Part shown: positions 47,238-58,197 of the stretch, piece by piece
How positions within the stretch are numbered: position 1 is the first letter of the stretch
Layout: each line of letters starts with the position of its first letter
NCBI GenBank assembly: GCA_948474755.1
Contig: CAOLHI010000955.1
Span: forward strand, 248,001 to 312,000
Reading direction: 5' to 3'
Source of the DNA: Ctenosaura bakeri
Lineage: Eukaryota > Chordata > Lepidosauria > Squamata > Iguanidae
Length of the DNA stretch: 64,000 nucleotides
The notes under the pieces: model-generated
The model's database searches: none
The model's input: the letters and a program-made list of their open reading frames with translations, nothing else
What the model was told of the DNA's origin: nothing
Program-made: the position numbers and the translations under genes

Positions 47238-47374
47238 TCTATTTCAGAGGAAAGTAATGGCAAAAACCACTTCTGAGTATTCCTTGCCTAAGAAAACCAT
47301 ATGAAATTCATAGGGTCAATATAAGTTGACAGGTGACTTGATGGCACGTGCACATGCGTACACACACACACACT
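47238..47374 (+). mobile_element. 5S-Sauria SINE, 3' part only
   Basis: ATTTCAGAGGAAAGTAATGG, GAGTATTCCTTGCCTAAGAA, AACCATATGAAATTCATAGG and GTTGACAGGTGACTTGATGG match the body and tail of the copy at 10714; it ends in (AC)n. The 5S head is missing. Confidence 0.82.
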
Positions 47375-48125
47375 ATGTTGCTGCAGAAGTCACCAGCAAG
47401 GACAAATGGTTGCAGTCCAGTGCAACGACTGCTCACAGCAGATTTGAGTTTAATTATTTATATGTAATAAAACTGCTAAATTTGTTAAGTGGTAGCATAG
47501 TTAAGTTGCCCTGCATAATTATGTTTTGTATGTGTCCTTTAGCTGTTTTAATCAAATTTTGTAAATTTAGTACAGTATTTGTTTTCTTGTTATAATTTTC
47601 AAAAATGCCACCAAGGAAGGGATTCTAACTTCTGACTCAGTAAAATATTCTGAGTGCTTTGAGTTTGGTTTTTTAAAAATTTTTTTCTTTGGTCATCTTC
47701 ATGCTCTGTCTGTTTCATTGTGACCTGAAATAAAAGGAAGGTTTACCTTCTAAATTCATAAATATGTTGCAGATTAGAGCAAAGAAACAGGAAGATGAAA
47801 AAACATTTACTAGAAAAAAAATTAAACAATCTCTCCAATAGAACATTGATTCTCTAAAATGTGGGGTCATTTGAGAATATTCTCAACAAATAAAATTGCA
47901 AAAGATTAGGCTAAACTGGAGGACTTTTTCTGAACATGTATCCCTTTTTGCCCTCTTATGCGAACAGTAACCTAAAAGGAGATTATATGAATCTAAGGTC
48001 ATTTATTGTCTAAATAGAGACATATATTAGTTATTTTCAAGTTGCATTTTATTTTCCATTCAAATTGTGAACTCAGCTGAGTAGTGCCAAAAGGTTTGTA
48101 GTCAAAATGGGGCAACTGAAAAATA

Positions 48126-48505
48126 CAGTCAACCCTCCACATTTATAGGTTTCACTTTTTCGGATTTGATTATTCATGGATGATTTGCTGTCACCTCTGC
48201 TGCCCTCCTAGGCCATTTTTAATAGGGACTGCAAACCTCACAGAAACTGCGAACGAGGCTTGTAAGTCCCTATTAAAAATGGTGTGGGACGGCAGTGGAG
48301 GTGGCAGTAACCCCCAGCAGCCCCCCACTTCTGCCTTGTGAAGGAACCCTGATGCCTCAGAGGAACCCAAGGTGGGTTGAATAGGGTGATCATACCTTTT
48401 TTGTGTGTGTTAAATATGGTTTGGGAGGACCTAGAATTATTCACGGTTTTCCCACTTTCACGGGGTCCTGTGTCCTTAACCATAGTAAATGTGGAGGGAT
48501 GACTA
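48126..48505. mobile_element. pogo/Tigger-like MITE, family P1
   Basis: Left CAGTCAACCCTCCACATTTA, right AAATGTGGAGGGATGACTA; TA on both outer sides (48124-48125, 48506-48507). About 380 bp, collinear with the copy at 34759. Confidence 0.88.
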
Positions 48506-49061
48506 TAAGTGGAATGCTCATCTGGAATCATGAATTATTTAGGCAAAAAATTAGGCACTCACACCTCTGAAAAAAGAGAACAATAATGAGAAATGAAGCC
48601 CCAGAATGAGAAATGTCTGACTAGTATTAAACAGCAACGGAGAAGAATGGAATAGTCCTGCTCAGGGTTTCTGGTTGGAACCATGAGCAGGAATCCCACT
48701 TCATAAGACCTTTTAGGATATAACAGAAAGAGAGTTAAACCATTCAAGGAAATAAAGAGATAAAAACTTAGTTTACTTTATTTCCCCTCTTTGGGCTTGT
48801 GCTTACTACCTTCATTAAACTGTTGTTTGATGCAGACTATCCTGCTATTTATTCGCTGTACTGAGATACTGTAACCTAGATCGATACATACACACCCACA
48901 CACTTTTCTTACATTTCATAGTAGTCTTTTGGGAGACCTTTATGATATAATGTGAAAGATGAAACTTTAATGTACATATGGAACAGGGGAAAAATAGGTG
49001 TGCAAGACTGCATGTTGTTAACCTCTTGCAGTGGGAATGAAAGACCCTTAAGGAAATTATA

Positions 49062-49262
49062 GGAAGATGGAAAACTGCCTTTTACTGAGTCAGATTCTAG
49101 GCCCCTTGTGAATAGCAGTGATGTTTCAGGGTTTCAGGTGGGAATCCTTCTGAGCCATGTTTGTAAACCTTGAGATCACATGGTTGTCCTAGTACTAAGC
49201 AGGCCTGACCTGCTTCTGAAATCTGATGTGATCCTGTGTGGTATGATGGCCCACAATGGCAA
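49062..49262 (-). mobile_element. Old 5S-headed SINE with a CORE-like tail
   Basis: Read on the - strand: GGATCACATCAGATTTCAGA and AGGTCAGGCCTGCTTAGTAC match 5S rRNA, then a body whose + strand reads GTTTCAGGGTTTCAGGTGGG, and a tail AATCTGACTCAGTAAAAGGC. The same body and tail occur behind a tRNA-like head at 63125-63335. Strongly diverged, hence old. It ends about 435 bp before exon 2. Confidence 0.65.
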
Positions 49263-49696
49263 TGATGACTAATACCATAACAAGTGCAATTGTTCCAGCC
49301 TGAGCCACCTGTCCATTTCCACCTTATTGTTGTGGGAGGCACCTGCATGGAGCTGGTGTGCTAGAAATGGTTGTAAAAAGGCCATTAGTACTAAAAAAGT
49401 CAATGCCTGAAGCAGTCGTTAACATGGATCACTGATCAGTACAACAGGACTCCTCAATGGTCCACAGGAAGCTATGTCTTCTGTTTAAGAGAATTTTACT
49501 GGCCATATTACCTGTACTCACTAAGTCAAAAGCATGAACAGCATTCTGCACCTAGAGAAAGTGGAAAAGTGAATGAGGGTAGAATGAAGGAGGTTTGCGG
49601 GTCTGGAAACTAGAGACGTAGATCAGTATTATGTGAAAGAAATTACATATACATACGTATGCGAATGCTTAGCCTCATGAACTTTTTGTCCCATAG

Positions 49697-49806
49697 GCAC
49701 AGACTGCCAACTTGGTGCTGGAAGATGGAACCAAGATGAAGGGCTATTCATTTGGTCATCCGTCCTCTACAGCTGGGGAAGTTGTATTCAATACTGGCCT
49801 TGCTGG
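49697..49806 (+). CDS. CPS1: CPS1 exon 2: start of the small-subunit-like domain
   Basis: 110 bp encoding [20 protein letters not shown] then [16 protein letters not shown] plus two bases of a Gly codon, near-identical to the mammalian protein over this stretch. It begins the CarA-like small-chain domain, which in CPS1 is fused to the synthase and no longer supplies ammonia from glutamine. The [12 protein letters not shown] segment is the family hallmark. The acceptor is TTTTTGTCCCATAG, the donor GCTGG|GTAAGA (phase 2), and the first base of exon 3 completes the Gly. No stop or frameshift. Confidence 0.98.
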
Positions 49807-51301
49807 GTAAGAATAAAAATAGTCTCATTGTCATATATATAGAAATAGGCCCTCATATGGCAGTGATGATAAATTACTGCCTACTTTTCTTTCACTAAAT
49901 GGCTTGCCAAATCAATTTGAACATTTTTAATCTTTGCCTTCTTTATGATTTCATTCTTCAGTTCAAACTGTTGACAAATTTCCCCCTTCCCTAGTCCTAT
50001 TTTGGATAATTTTTGCCAAGATCGGGGCACCATAAATTATGTCAAGACTTAGTAGCCAAAATTATTCTTACTAGCCAGCGGGAATGTAGTAAATTCCTCT
50101 GAAAACATACAAGATGCCTTTCTTTTCTCCCCAGCAAGTGGGAGCTAGTTTCTCCATTAAGAGGAAGGACTAATAGCAAAGCTTGCATTGTACCCTAAGT
50201 CCTCTCTAGACACCTTTCTGAAAATTAAAAATAACCTATCCCTTCCATAGAAAGCTCAGCATAGTCCAAGAGGCATCCACTTTCAAAAGTCTTTCCATCA
50301 ATCCACTACAGATTTTTCTTCTTTCCTTGCAGAAGCTCCATTTTACAAATCAGAGATGGTGTGCAAAACTTTTCTTTTCTTTTCTCCCCCCCCACCTCTT
50401 CTTCCTGGTATGAAAACAGGGAGTGAGTGAATGGCAAAGAAGTGAGGGGAAAGTAAGAGAAAGCTTCAGAGGCAAAGACCTGGAGAAAATAGAGGAGAGA
50501 GCTCAGATGGCCTTCTGCTGCAGATCTATATTCTTGTATGGCATTTCTGGGTTTCATACTGGAAATCTAGGCTGATCAGTTTCAAGAAGCCACTGTTTTT
50601 TGGAATAGGATGCAAGAGCATTCAAGTGCCAAATATTAGATTCAGCTATGAAACTCTTTGAATGACATAGGGCCTAACCAACCTGACAGGGTCATTGTGA
50701 TGATTAGATGGACAGTATGAAAGGTCCATCACAGGTCTGATTAGGATAAAAATATAAAGAAACACAGAAAATTGCCAGTATTACCTAAATGACTAAACTG
50801 TGGTTGTGGTGAAAAATCCATGGATGTTCACACACACAAAGTGTCTGTACAGGGCTGAGAAAAGGCTGTAGGTATAGTTTTTAAGCTTTTTGCTTGAACT
50901 TCAAAGATATGTGTGAAGGGGAGAATTTGTCTTGAGATATTACTTGCAGAACTTCTGTTCCTTATTTGTTCTCTTTCTGATGAAAATTTCATCCTGCCAT
51001 ATTTAAACAAACACTCTAGGTGTACTAGCTAACTACACATTTTAACACAAATTATTATCTGGCCTAAACAGTTGTCTTTTTCTTTGTTCTACTGTTTATT
51101 TACATGACGTAGTTTAGGAGTTGCAGAGTGCCTTAAGGAAGTCGTTATCTCTTACTGTAATTGTAAAGTGCTTTTAACCCACCAGCTGTCATAATCAACA
51201 TAAAATTGCTCATATTCTATTGTGATTAGATAAATAAAAGTGTTTCTGAGGCCATGTAGGTCAGGCCAAGTATGGAATGGAAAGAGAGATAAAGGAGATT
51301 T

Positions 51302-51525
51302 TTTTTTTCACATTACACAATTATAGCACTCTGACCTTACCTTAACTGCCATGGCTGCAACCTGTGGAATCCGCCTGGGATTGACAGGTTGGGAAGGGGC
51401 CTTTAGATCTCTCAGCCAGGGAATTCTGCTCTGGTGCCTCTGGCCAGAATACCAATCCCAGGATTCCACAGCCTGGCAGTTGTAGTGGGATCACAGCACT
51501 ATAACTATATAAGTGTGAAAAGACC
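51302..51525. mobile_element. Palindromic MITE, family M2
   Basis: The left arm TTCACATTACACAATTATAG pairs with the right arm CTATAACTATATAAGTGTGA. The inner CATGGCTGCAACCTGTGGAA against GGATTCCACAGCCTGGCAGT is shared with the copy at 52329. Related in plan to M1 but with different sequence. Confidence 0.7.
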
Positions 51526-51542
51526 CAAAGTGGATATTGCAG

Positions 51543-51742
51543 TTGTTCTTGTTGTGTGCCTTCAAGTCATTTCAATTTCCTACTTATGGCAACCCTAAGG
51601 TGAACGTATCATGGGATTTTCTGGGGGCTGAGAGTGTGTGATGTGCCCAAGGTCTCCAAGTTGGTTTCCATGGTTAAGTGATGAATTGAATCTTGTTCTC
51701 CAGGGGTGTAGTCCAATACTCAACCACTACACTAAGCTGAAT
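51543..51742 (-). mobile_element. Sauria-type SINE
   Basis: The + strand shows the inverse: GTTGTGTGCCTTCAAGTCAT (tail), TTATGGCAACCCTAAGGTGA, the AACCATGGAAAC inverse (TTTCCATGGTTAAG), GGTGTAGTCCAATACTCAAC and CCACTACACTAAGCTG (head). Full length, diverged. Confidence 0.85.
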
Positions 51743-51881
51743 ATAAGAGAAGTAAAATCAGAATGAAGGAAGCAAGTATATATTCCTTGAGAGAGAACAT
51801 AGATTTGGATTTTGCCAAGAGCTCTAGCCTCTAAACGTGTATTTTCCTGGCCAACTGTTTTTTATTACTTTTTAATACTTA

Positions 51882-52286
51882 CTGTAGGCCCTCCACATCT
51901 GTGAGGGATAGGAACACAGATCCCTCACGAATGTCAAGTAATCGCGAATAGGGCACCCTCCCTACCGGCTTCTGCCCAGCTGGTGCACACACCTAGGTGG
52001 GGGGCAGCGGAAGCAGGGAACAGGCAATCGCTTTCCCTGCACCTTCCTGCCACCTGCATGAGGCATGCCCACACTGGTGGTGGCAGAAGAGGTGCAGGGA
52101 ACTGGCAATCGCCTTCCCTGGACCTTCCTGCTGCCAATGTGGGGCATGCCTGCACTGGAGGCAGGGAGAATGAGATAAGCAAGTGGGGTGGGAATGGGGT
52201 GGGAGGGGGAGAATGGGGGACAAGTGGGCACCCCATGAATAATCAAATTAGTGAAAGTGAAATCCATGAATGTACAGAGAGAGCTG
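51882..52286. mobile_element. pogo/Tigger-like MITE, family P2
   Basis: Left CTGTAGGCCCTCCACATCTG, right CATGAATGTACAGAGAGAGC ending CTG; TA on both outer sides (51880-51881, 52287-52288). The TIR core is shared with P1, while the interior (two rounds of a GGCATGCC / GGCAATCGC-type block) is different. Confidence 0.7.
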
Positions 52287-52328
52287 TAGTTTTATTTTTG
52301 AATTATAAAAGTGTGGGTAATAGATAAT

Positions 52329-52549
52329 GGGACTTTTCACACTGTATAATTATAGTGCTTTATTCTACCTTAATGACATGGCTACATCCAATGGAATGCT
52401 GGGATCTATGGTTTGGTGGAACACTAGAAATAGCTCTCTGGCTGAGAATTCTAAATGTTCTCCTGATCTGTAGATCCTAGGATCCACAGATGATGAGATA
52501 ACAGGTAAAGTGGAATCATAGCACTATAATTGTGTAGTGTGAAAGGGCC
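52329..52549. mobile_element. Palindromic MITE, family M2
   Basis: GGGACTTTTCACACTGTATA at the left and TTGTGTAGTGTGAAAGGGCC at the right. TAAT lies on both outer sides, so the duplication is 3 or 4 bp. The inner arms TGGAATGCTGGGATCTATGG and GTAGATCCTAGGATCCACAG are inverted. Confidence 0.82.
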
Positions 52550-53389
52550 TAATATTATTCCTGTTTATAGAAATTCTTGTGTAGTAGAAACACCTGAGAT
52601 ATTGTTTAGGGGGAAGAGGAGAAGATAACGATCTATCCAGGACAGAGCTTTTATAAAATTCACATTTAGTGGTTCTAAAGATTTTATTTCAAGATCAAAC
52701 ATGCGTGGTTGCAAGATCTGAATGAACTTTTCTCTTCATGTATGTGAATCACCACAGCACGAGATGGGTCCTTAAACAGTTTCATTGGTAAAATAATACT
52801 ACAATGCAGCACAGAAAATCTGTTTGCAATGTTTTGTGTCTGAAGGCAATTATTTATGCTTTTTGACAGCACTAATTACTAGCTGTGTTAATATACCTGC
52901 CAACAAACAACTGTTTAATATAGATCAGAATGATGGAAGGTACCAGAATTTTCTTCCCCTGTGATAGATTATGGGCAATAAATCTTGTCACATCACAAAA
53001 GCCAAACAGCATCTGATGGATTAATTCCCCTTCAACAAAATGGCTTGGTAACAGAAACTGTATTCATTTATTTGCAGATCATTCTTTGGGTTTGTTTTCA
53101 TATGAATTTGCACCTGTTGTCATAAAAACATGCCTCCACTTCCATTTTTTTTTAAAAAAAACCTCTCATCTTTCTTGCCAATATTTTGGTTGATACAGTC
53201 TTTTGGGGATTGGCCACACCTGTCCTGAGATCGTGCCTCCAGAAGGAGACTGAAACACTGAACAGACTCCCCCCCCCACAACATTCCTCTGTCCTACCTT
53301 TTCTGCAAAATGCTGGTCTTATCCTTTTGTGGGGCTAAGCACACACACACACAGATCAAGCACAAAAGGATAGGCTGATTGATCACAAA
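52550..53389. other. Intron 2 stretch, nothing recognised
   Basis: Contains an AC run at 53339-53354 and a C-run at 53270. No gene or named repeat. Confidence 0.45.
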
Positions 53390-53592
53390 GGCCATTCCCC
53401 TACTACACTGTTACAGTGCTATTATTCCACTTTCAATGTCCTATGGAATCCTGGAGGTTGCAGTTTAGGGAGGAGCCTTTAGAATTCTTAGCCAGAGAGC
53501 TCTTTGGCCTTAAGTAAACTACAAACCCCAGAATTCTCCAGAATGTTGAAAATAGAATAATATCACTATAACAGTGTAGTGCAGAAATGTCC
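53390..53592. mobile_element. Harbinger-like palindromic MITE, family M1
   Basis: GGCCATTCCCCTACTACACT at the left and AGTGTAGTGCAGAAATGTCC at the right; AAA lies on both outer sides. Arms as in the other M1 copies. Confidence 0.85.
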
Positions 53593-53867
53593 AAAGACCC
53601 AAATAACCCATCCAGTATGATTACTTTTAATAATCAATGCAACAAGGGAATAGTTATTCTATTTTTCAATTTTTGCACATTCTACCAAAATTTGCAAAAC
53701 CCCACCCATCCACACATAGAAAATAAAATTTCTAAAACTTCTAAAAAAAAAAATTTCTAAAATTTCTAAGCATTTTTTAAAAACAAATATATATTAAAAA
53801 ACAGGCAAAGAAATACAGTGAATCTCTCTGGCACCAACCTGCAAATTCTCATTGCTTCATAGTTAGG

Positions 53868-53933
53868 AGATTTTATTTTATTTTATTTTATTTTATTTTA
53901 TTTTATTTAATTTATTTTATTTTATTTTATTTT
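53868..53933. repeat. (TTTTA)n microsatellite
   Basis: About twelve TTTTA units with one shortened unit near the middle. Confidence 0.93.
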
Positions 53934-55319
53934 CTGCAGTTCTCCACTAATCATGCAGGGATAAAAAACGATGAAGACTGATATTTCTGTTACACGCACC
54001 AATGAAAACACACGAATTTTCTCTGATAGCTATCATGCCTGAACTTCTAGTTAGGTGACTGAGAGTCCTTGTCCTGATTTCCCCTGGCTATGACTTCCCT
54101 GTTGGATTGTAGTCAAAAACTAGTGAACTGAAATAACTCCATATGGCTGAATCATATTGAAAAAAGTCTACCGTGATTATAGAGTAGACTATCTTTGACT
54201 ATTGACAAGCCCAGCTGTATCTAGTAGCTGGACCTCATGCGTGCCCTTTGGCATTGTGCAAAGTCCTTATGATGGCAATACTTCTAATAGCCCAATCAAA
54301 AAAGTGCAAAGATCTCTGTGCAAGATTTTAAATTTGCAGGTTTCTTCATTAGGTGAAGATGTTTGAAAATCATGCAGGGGAATGGTGGGAGGAAATTGAC
54401 AATGTTGAAGTAACATTTTTCTCTCTCTCTTGAGACGTCATAGAAGGGAGGGTCTGCAAACTATTTATCATCATCATTTTATTGTACAGTGACAGACTCA
54501 ATATAACAAACGAAGGAATAAAAGCATCATCATTAAAAACATTAAAAGCATGGTCATTAGATGTATAATCATTAAAACACATGCATCTTTAAAATGCATA
54601 TGCTTCTTTAAAATGCATACATGTCTTAATGTACAATATAATACAGAGCATAAAAGCATGAGATACAGATTATGATTAGAATAAAGAAATATTGTGAGAC
54701 CTTTGACCAGAGAAGAGGAATTTAACAACTAAATCTCAACCAGTCATTTGTATATTACAATCAGTAGGTCCATTGGGGAGGGGGGTGACTTGAAAATAAA
54801 ACGTGTACAAAACAGTTAAGAGGAAAAATCAGAACAGTAAAAACAATCATGAACTGTTATCTACTACATAATGAGCTCTGATTCTGATTGCCTCTGTGAG
54901 GTCTGCAAACTATTGGCTTAGGCTGATGAGGCCACACCCCAAATTGTTTTGGCCCCTGGAAACATAACAAAACAAGTCTATAAAATGGGGTTCTTTGTTC
55001 AGATACAACCCACCCCTGAACCTTGGAAAACTCAAACCTAATTGTATCCAATGTGAAGTTCAAAGGTCCTTTTTGTACATGTTCCCCAGTTAGTCTTTAT
55101 ATTTTCAGGCCTGGAGGTGAACTCAAGTGTTGCACCAGCCAAAGAATGTCAACAGAAGCCAAACTGGTTAGCTTTCCATTTAGTTGGAGGGAATTATCCC
55201 TTTCTCTTTATGTTTCCCAGTGACTTTGCAAGCCTGAAAGCCATTGGAAAAGTCTCTTGTGTCACCATAGTTTCACATGGATGTATCTTTAATGTATCAT
55301 TAAACAGTCAGGTTGTAAT
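53934..55319. other. Intron 2 stretch, mostly unassigned
   Basis: 54460-54700 has a TTTTATTGTACAGTGACAGA start and repeated ATTAAAA and AAAATGCATA words, possibly the 3' end of an unidentified LINE on the - strand. No gene. Confidence 0.35.
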
Positions 55320-55578
55320 TACTTAGTAAGCAATGCCATAATCACTAAAAGTCAACATGGATTTCTCAGAAATAAGTCATGCCAGACTAATCTTATCTTT
55401 TTTCACGATAGGGTTACCAGCTTGATAGATGAAGGGATTGCTGTAGATGTAGCATATCTTGACTTTAGTAGGGCCTTTGACAAAGTTCTCCATGAGATTC
55501 TTGCAAAGAAGCTTATAAAATGTGGGCAGGGCTACTGTTAGGTGGATTTGTAATTGGCTGACCAACTGAATCCAAAGG

Positions 55579-55902
55579 GTGCTCACCAATGGATGCTTTT
55601 CATCCTGGAGAGAAGTAACCAGTGGGGTGCCACAGGGTTCTGTCATGGGCCCAGTGCTATTCAACATCTTCATCAATGACTTAGATGAAGGAGTAGAGGG
55701 CATGCTGATCAAATTTGTAGATGACAACAAATTGGGAGGGGTTGCTAATACCACAGAGGACAGGATCAAATTTCAAAATGGCCTTGACAGATTGGAGAGC
55801 TGGGCCAAAGCTAACAAAATGAATTTCAATAGAGAGAACAGTAAGGTTCTACACCTAAACAGAAAAAATGGAATGCACAAATATAGGTTGGGGGACGCAT
55901 GA
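55579..55902 (+). pseudogene. CR1 reverse transcriptase fragment
   Basis: A 107-codon frame with motif B (SGVPQGSVMGPVLF, about residues 14-27) and FVDDNKLGG (about residues 46-54). CR1 proteins normally have (Y/F)ADD at the catalytic site; here the second residue is Val. It ends at a stop (55903-55905) just before the next CR1 segment. Confidence 0.88.
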
Positions 55903-55932
55903 CTGGATAGCAGTGAAAGGGATCTAGGAGTC

Positions 55933-56532
55933 TTGGTAGATCACAAGCTGAACATGAGTCAGCAGTATGATGTGGCATCCATGAAAGCCAACGAGATTCT
56001 TGGTTGCATCAATAGGAGTATGGTGTCTAGATCAAGGGAGGTAATGGTTCCACTCAGGCCTCATTTGGAATACTGTGTCCAGTTCTGGGCACCTCAATTC
56101 AAGAAGGATATCGACAAGCTAGAATGTGCCCAAAGGAGGGCAACCAAAATGGTGAAGGGTCTGGAAGTCATGCTCTATGAGGAATGGCTTAGGGAGCTGG
56201 GGATGTTTAGTCTGCAAAAGAGAAGGTTAAGAGGGGACATTATAGCCATGTTTAAATATTTGAAGGGATGTCATGTTGAGGAGAGAGTGGGCTTGTTTTC
56301 TGCTGCTCCAGAGACTAGGACAAGGAGCAATGAAGTCACGCTGCAAGAAAGGAGATTCCACCTGAACTTCTGGAAGAACTTCCTGACAGTCAGAGCTATC
56401 TGGCAGTGGAATATGCTGCCTCAATGGAGTGTGGTGGAGTGTCCTTCTTTGGAGGTTTTTAAGCAGAGGCTAGATGGCCTTCTGTTGGGATGCTTTGATG
56501 TATGTTCCTGCATAGCTGGAGGTTGGACTTAA
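55933..56532 (+). pseudogene. CR1 protein C-terminal fragment
   Basis: A 199-codon frame: DHKLNMSQQYDVASMKANEI, LGCINRSM, LRPHLEYCVQFWAPQFKKDI, LEVMLYEEWLRELGMFSLQK, RRFHLNFWKNFLTVRAIWQW. This is the RT thumb and C-terminal region of CR1, collinear with the copies at 6127 and 11500. Confidence 0.9.
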
Positions 56533-56578
56533 TGGCCCCTGTGGTCTCTTCCAACTCTGTGATTCTATGATCTTACTG

Positions 56579-57994
56579 TACCCAATGGGTTCTAAGTCCT
56601 TTCCCCCCCTTGAAGATCTAGTATATTTTGTAAGATCTTGGCAATGGGAGGTTTCAAAATTTGGTCAACCCCCTCCCCCAATGTTACTTTAGTAATAATG
56701 TTTACATTATGGAAGGATTTTTGTACAATAGAATACCTGGTTGAAAAAAAGAAAATGTCATGGTGTACTTATATCTTTAGATAATTACCCATAGCAATAG
56801 CTTTATTTTGCCATAAAGGCATTCACAGTTAGCAAGCGACTGCAGCTGCAATTCATAACTCACTTATTCCAGAACAACCCAGATGACTTTAATGGGATTA
56901 CTCTATATTAATTGTGACTTGATTGTGCATTTTTATGTACACTGCAGGCTTACAAAAATCATACATTAAAAGCAAGAGCCTAATTCATTTTGGTCAGTGG
57001 AAAAATCTACATATTCAAAAAGTAAAACATTATACACTAGAATATTTCATAACAATTGTTTCATCTGACATATAATTTCTCTCAATTGGCGAACACACTC
57101 AATCGTTGATATCAGCCAACAACCATTCTGGAATATTTAAAAGAGTTTTAAGGTGTGCAACCATCCATCTTTTCATGCTGGTGTTGGCATTACATAAAAA
57201 CACCTTGTGCAACTTGCTGATATTTAAAAAACTGTGCAACATATTTAATTATATATAATTTAAATAACGACAACAAAAATAAATTAGATTTAGCTTCTGT
57301 AAATCATCCAGAAGAATCCCAGTGCACTTGGCGAAAGACACATTAGGAATACTTCATAGTCATGCGGTGTGATATATGCCTACTGCTAAAGTGAAACTCA
57401 TCAGTTATAGAGGGACAGCCCTGAACAGTACAAAAACACTTTAGTTAACAAGGAGGAATTTTTGGAAAAATGTGGTCCTATATAAGGAATCTCCAATTGT
57501 AACTATTTTTCTGTCAAGCCACCTTCTGATCCTCAATGTCAGCCACCAGTTTTTGTCATCCCTAATGAACAGATTCACTACAGTGTTCTATGCCGAGTCA
57601 GTCTGGCAGACCCATCAGTTAAGGATCAAAGCCTCTAGAGTTAATATTTTCCTATTACTACTTAATGTACTTTGTGCAAATTGAATTGTGGTATTTCAGA
57701 ATTTAACTGAATCTGAATCATTTTACAACTCCGTTGAAGTATCTAGAAAATACTACACATCTTTTGTGGAGGGGGTGGTAAGGGCAGGGAGTATCAATAT
57801 CAGCATTACCTCAGGTGAGAAGCAAAAAGGGCATTACTCATAGGTTCTCTTCCCATTAACACTTACTTCTTGAAAGAGAAAGGGCCAGCCTCAAGCACCA
57901 CCTCTTCACTCTTTCTGTGCTGGGTAGGCAACAGTCTCTAAACAGCCTGCTGTATCCTTGAGCCATCTGCCAGCTTTATCAAGAAGGACACTGA
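56579..57994. other. Intron 2 stretch, nothing recognised
   Basis: AT-rich, no gene or named repeat. Confidence 0.45.
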
Positions 57995-58197
57995 GGCCAT
58001 TTCTGCACTACACTGTTATAGTACTATTATTCCACTTTCAATATCCTGTGGAATTCTGGGGTTTGTAGTTTACGGAGGCGCAAGGTCTCTCTGGCTGAGA
58101 ATTCTAAATGCCTCTCCCTAAACTGCCAAACCCCAGGATTCCATAGGATGTTGAAAGTGGAATAATAGCACTATAACAGTGTAGTGTGGAAATGGCC
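57995..58197. mobile_element. Harbinger-like palindromic MITE, family M1
   Basis: GGCCATTTCTGCACTACACT at the left and AGTGTAGTGTGGAAATGGCC at the right, the best-preserved termini of the family. The outer triplets are TGA and TAA. Confidence 0.88.

Larger units (their letters stand above)
16303..49696 (+). other. CPS1: CPS1 intron 1 (33.4 kb)
   Basis: Phase-0 intron from GTAATT to the acceptor TTTTTGTCCCATAG. It is filled largely with transposons, listed separately. No other exon or embedded gene was recognised on either strand. Confidence 0.93.
55320..56578 (+). mobile_element. CR1 LINE, 5'-truncated, RT to 3' end
   Basis: Carries RT motif A AYLDFSRAFDKV (near 55450), motif B SGVPQGSVMGPVLFNIFIND (near 55620-55680), a catalytic FVDD box (near 55720) and the full C-terminus through SPSLEVFKQRLDG-like PSLEVFKQRLDGLL. 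The 3' terminus is CTTCCAACTCTGTGATTCTA. A frame break near 55540 and a stop at 55903-55905 disable it. It is the longest CR1 in the window. Confidence 0.93.
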
